Shown: in pieces, positions 63,186 through 64,000 of the stretch | Numbering within the stretch: the first letter of the stretch is position 1 | Layout of the letters: each line of letters opens with the position of its first letter | NCBI GenBank assembly: GCA_030673895.1 | Contig: JAUTCR010000062.1 | Span: 32,871-96,870, forward strand | Reading direction: 5' to 3' | Origin: Verrucomicrobiota bacterium JB023 | GTDB lineage: Bacteria > Verrucomicrobiota > Verrucomicrobiia > Verrucomicrobiales > Akkermansiaceae | DNA length: 64,000 nucleotides | Program-made: the position numbers and the translations under genes | The notes under the pieces: generated by a model | Told to the model about the DNA's origin: nothing | Database searches by the model: none | The model's input: only the letters and a program-made list of their open reading frames with translations

Positions 63186-64000
63186 AGAACCATCAGACTT
63201 CTCACTGATTCACCAATGACCCGTTAGGGATGCCTAGATTCTTTGCCAGAAGGTCCCTCTCCTCTCGCCAAGGCAGGTCAATTTAAGGACAACCAGAGCA
63301 AAGCGAAAACAGACAGCCTTCACGGAACCACAGCCCTCAATGCGAAAGGATATAGCTACATCCACCCAATGACGACCAAACACCGCAATAATCAGAAACG
63401 CTTGCCCGGAACCCTCTTCGCAATTACCAAAAAAAACCTCTCAAAAAATAGCCCTTTAGATAGAAGAACAGACTCCAAAAAAACACACTAACACCCCCCC
63501 ATAACCAAACCCACCGACTGACCTCACGAAGTCAGAAATTGCGCCAAAACTCGATAAGTGACGCTGGTTCCAAGCCCCGAGGCCCCATTCCCAAAACGAG
63601 TATGCCCAACAGGGCCTACTAAAGGTTCGTAAACAAACCAGTCCAAGGGGCTTGGCTCCCGTCGACTGATAGGCGGAATTCACAATCCGATTCAACAAAA
63701 TCTCCCCGCCTGAAAACTCAACCTGCACAGTAACGCCCTCTGAATGATCACGTCCATTCACTCAACTCGACCTCTCCCAACTTCCCCGCCTCTCTTCCGC
63801 TCCAATTTCCCCTCTTCTATCTCCTTAGCCGTGCATCCTTGAGTTCCTCCTGAAAATTTCTACACCTCTAACGCCTCCGAATCCCCCTCCTCCTCATTCA
63901 TCGACTTCGCTAAACAGAGATCACCCTCCTCCCCCTCCTACAGCGAACAGTCGGTTTTCACGAGGGGAACGATGAAGAAACGAAACCCCTTCAAATCAGT
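63186..64000. other. Gene-poor tail, AT-richer
   Basis: 815 bp after phoD. Two short frames (63243-63491 plus, 63456-63761 minus) have low-complexity composition and no family likeness. A partial REP-like copy is at 63213-63235. The last 250 bases are rich in C and T on the plus strand. I see no gene, RNA or clear terminator. Confidence 0.5.
63213..63235. repeat. Partial copy of the REP-like element
   Basis: CAATGACCCGTTAGGGATG plus CCTAG matches the left flank and arm of the element at 52045-52066 with few changes, but the right arm is missing. It follows phoD by about 30 bp. Confidence 0.5.

Noticed and set aside
63243..63761. Two short frames in the terminal region
   Set aside because: Low-complexity products, no ribosome-binding site, no family likeness.

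Overview
The window looks like chromosomal DNA from a member of the Verrucomicrobiota. The signs are a PEP-CTERM protein, a long three-domain IspG, many secreted thioredoxin-fold proteins, an unusually short ATP synthase delta subunit, and a recA leader carrying a 14-bp palindrome that fits the LexA motif I recall for that phylum. A Gram-negative envelope is implied by an MlaE permease, a heptosyltransferase-like protein, an OmpA-domain protein and lipoproteins. I see no prophage, insertion sequence, CRISPR array or tRNA gene.

Layout. 1-700: start of a probable hflX and a thioredoxin lipoprotein. 700-7600: complete F1Fo ATP synthase operon on the minus strand (atpB-E-F-H-A-G-D-C), with a CRP/FNR-type palindrome ahead of its promoter and a terminator after atpC. 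7.6-20.8 kb: msrB, mlaE, HU, a DUF1287 protein, a CBM9-like protein, a GT9 enzyme, clpS with a DUF2017-like partner, ispG, a GlmU-like beta-helix protein, a selenoprotein (below), menD, two envelope hypotheticals and a half-length aldehyde dehydrogenase. 21-32.7 kb: a flavoprotein, recA, secreted thioredoxins, a SOUL protein, miaB, a secreted trypsin-like protease, a fused two-domain redoxin, a ZIP transporter and an OmpA protein. 32.9-40.6 kb: thyA, a PhoD-like phosphatase, a polysaccharide deacetylase, a gluzincin, a TIGR03943 protein and two TPM proteins. 40.6-50.6 kb: hisD, a DUF420-Sco-Sco-like cluster, an ALDH and deoC, dps, a sulfatase and a PEP-CTERM protein. 51-57.9 kb: an amidase, frr-pyrH, a glycoside hydrolase coupled to a GT4 transferase, and a membrane protein. 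58-63.2 kb: two large secreted phosphatases, followed by a gene-poor, AT-richer tail.

The most interesting object is at 15619..16191 on the minus strand. A 190-codon frame reads as a signal peptide plus two HMA (MerP/CopZ-type) ferredoxin-fold domains. It is interrupted by exactly two in-frame UGA codons, 51 and 127, each at the position of the first Cys of the HMA metal-binding motif. Each UGA is followed, 21-22 nt before the apical loop, by a stem-loop that fits a bacterial SECIS element. The promoter carries a 17-bp dyad that can be read as a MerR-type operator. I infer an exported tandem-HMA selenoprotein with two selenocysteines and no cysteine. Ordinary gene calling would report only a 71-codon fragment between the two UGAs.

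A recurring theme is extracytoplasmic thiol, selenol and metal chemistry: WCGPC, WCVWC, WCDKC, a TCNHC/TCGPC fusion, Sco, MsrB, the Sec protein, a ZIP transporter and a His-rich TIGR03943 protein. A second theme is scavenging of organic phosphate and sulfate by three secreted metallophosphatases and a sulfatase. All family calls were made by eye from sequence; no search was run.
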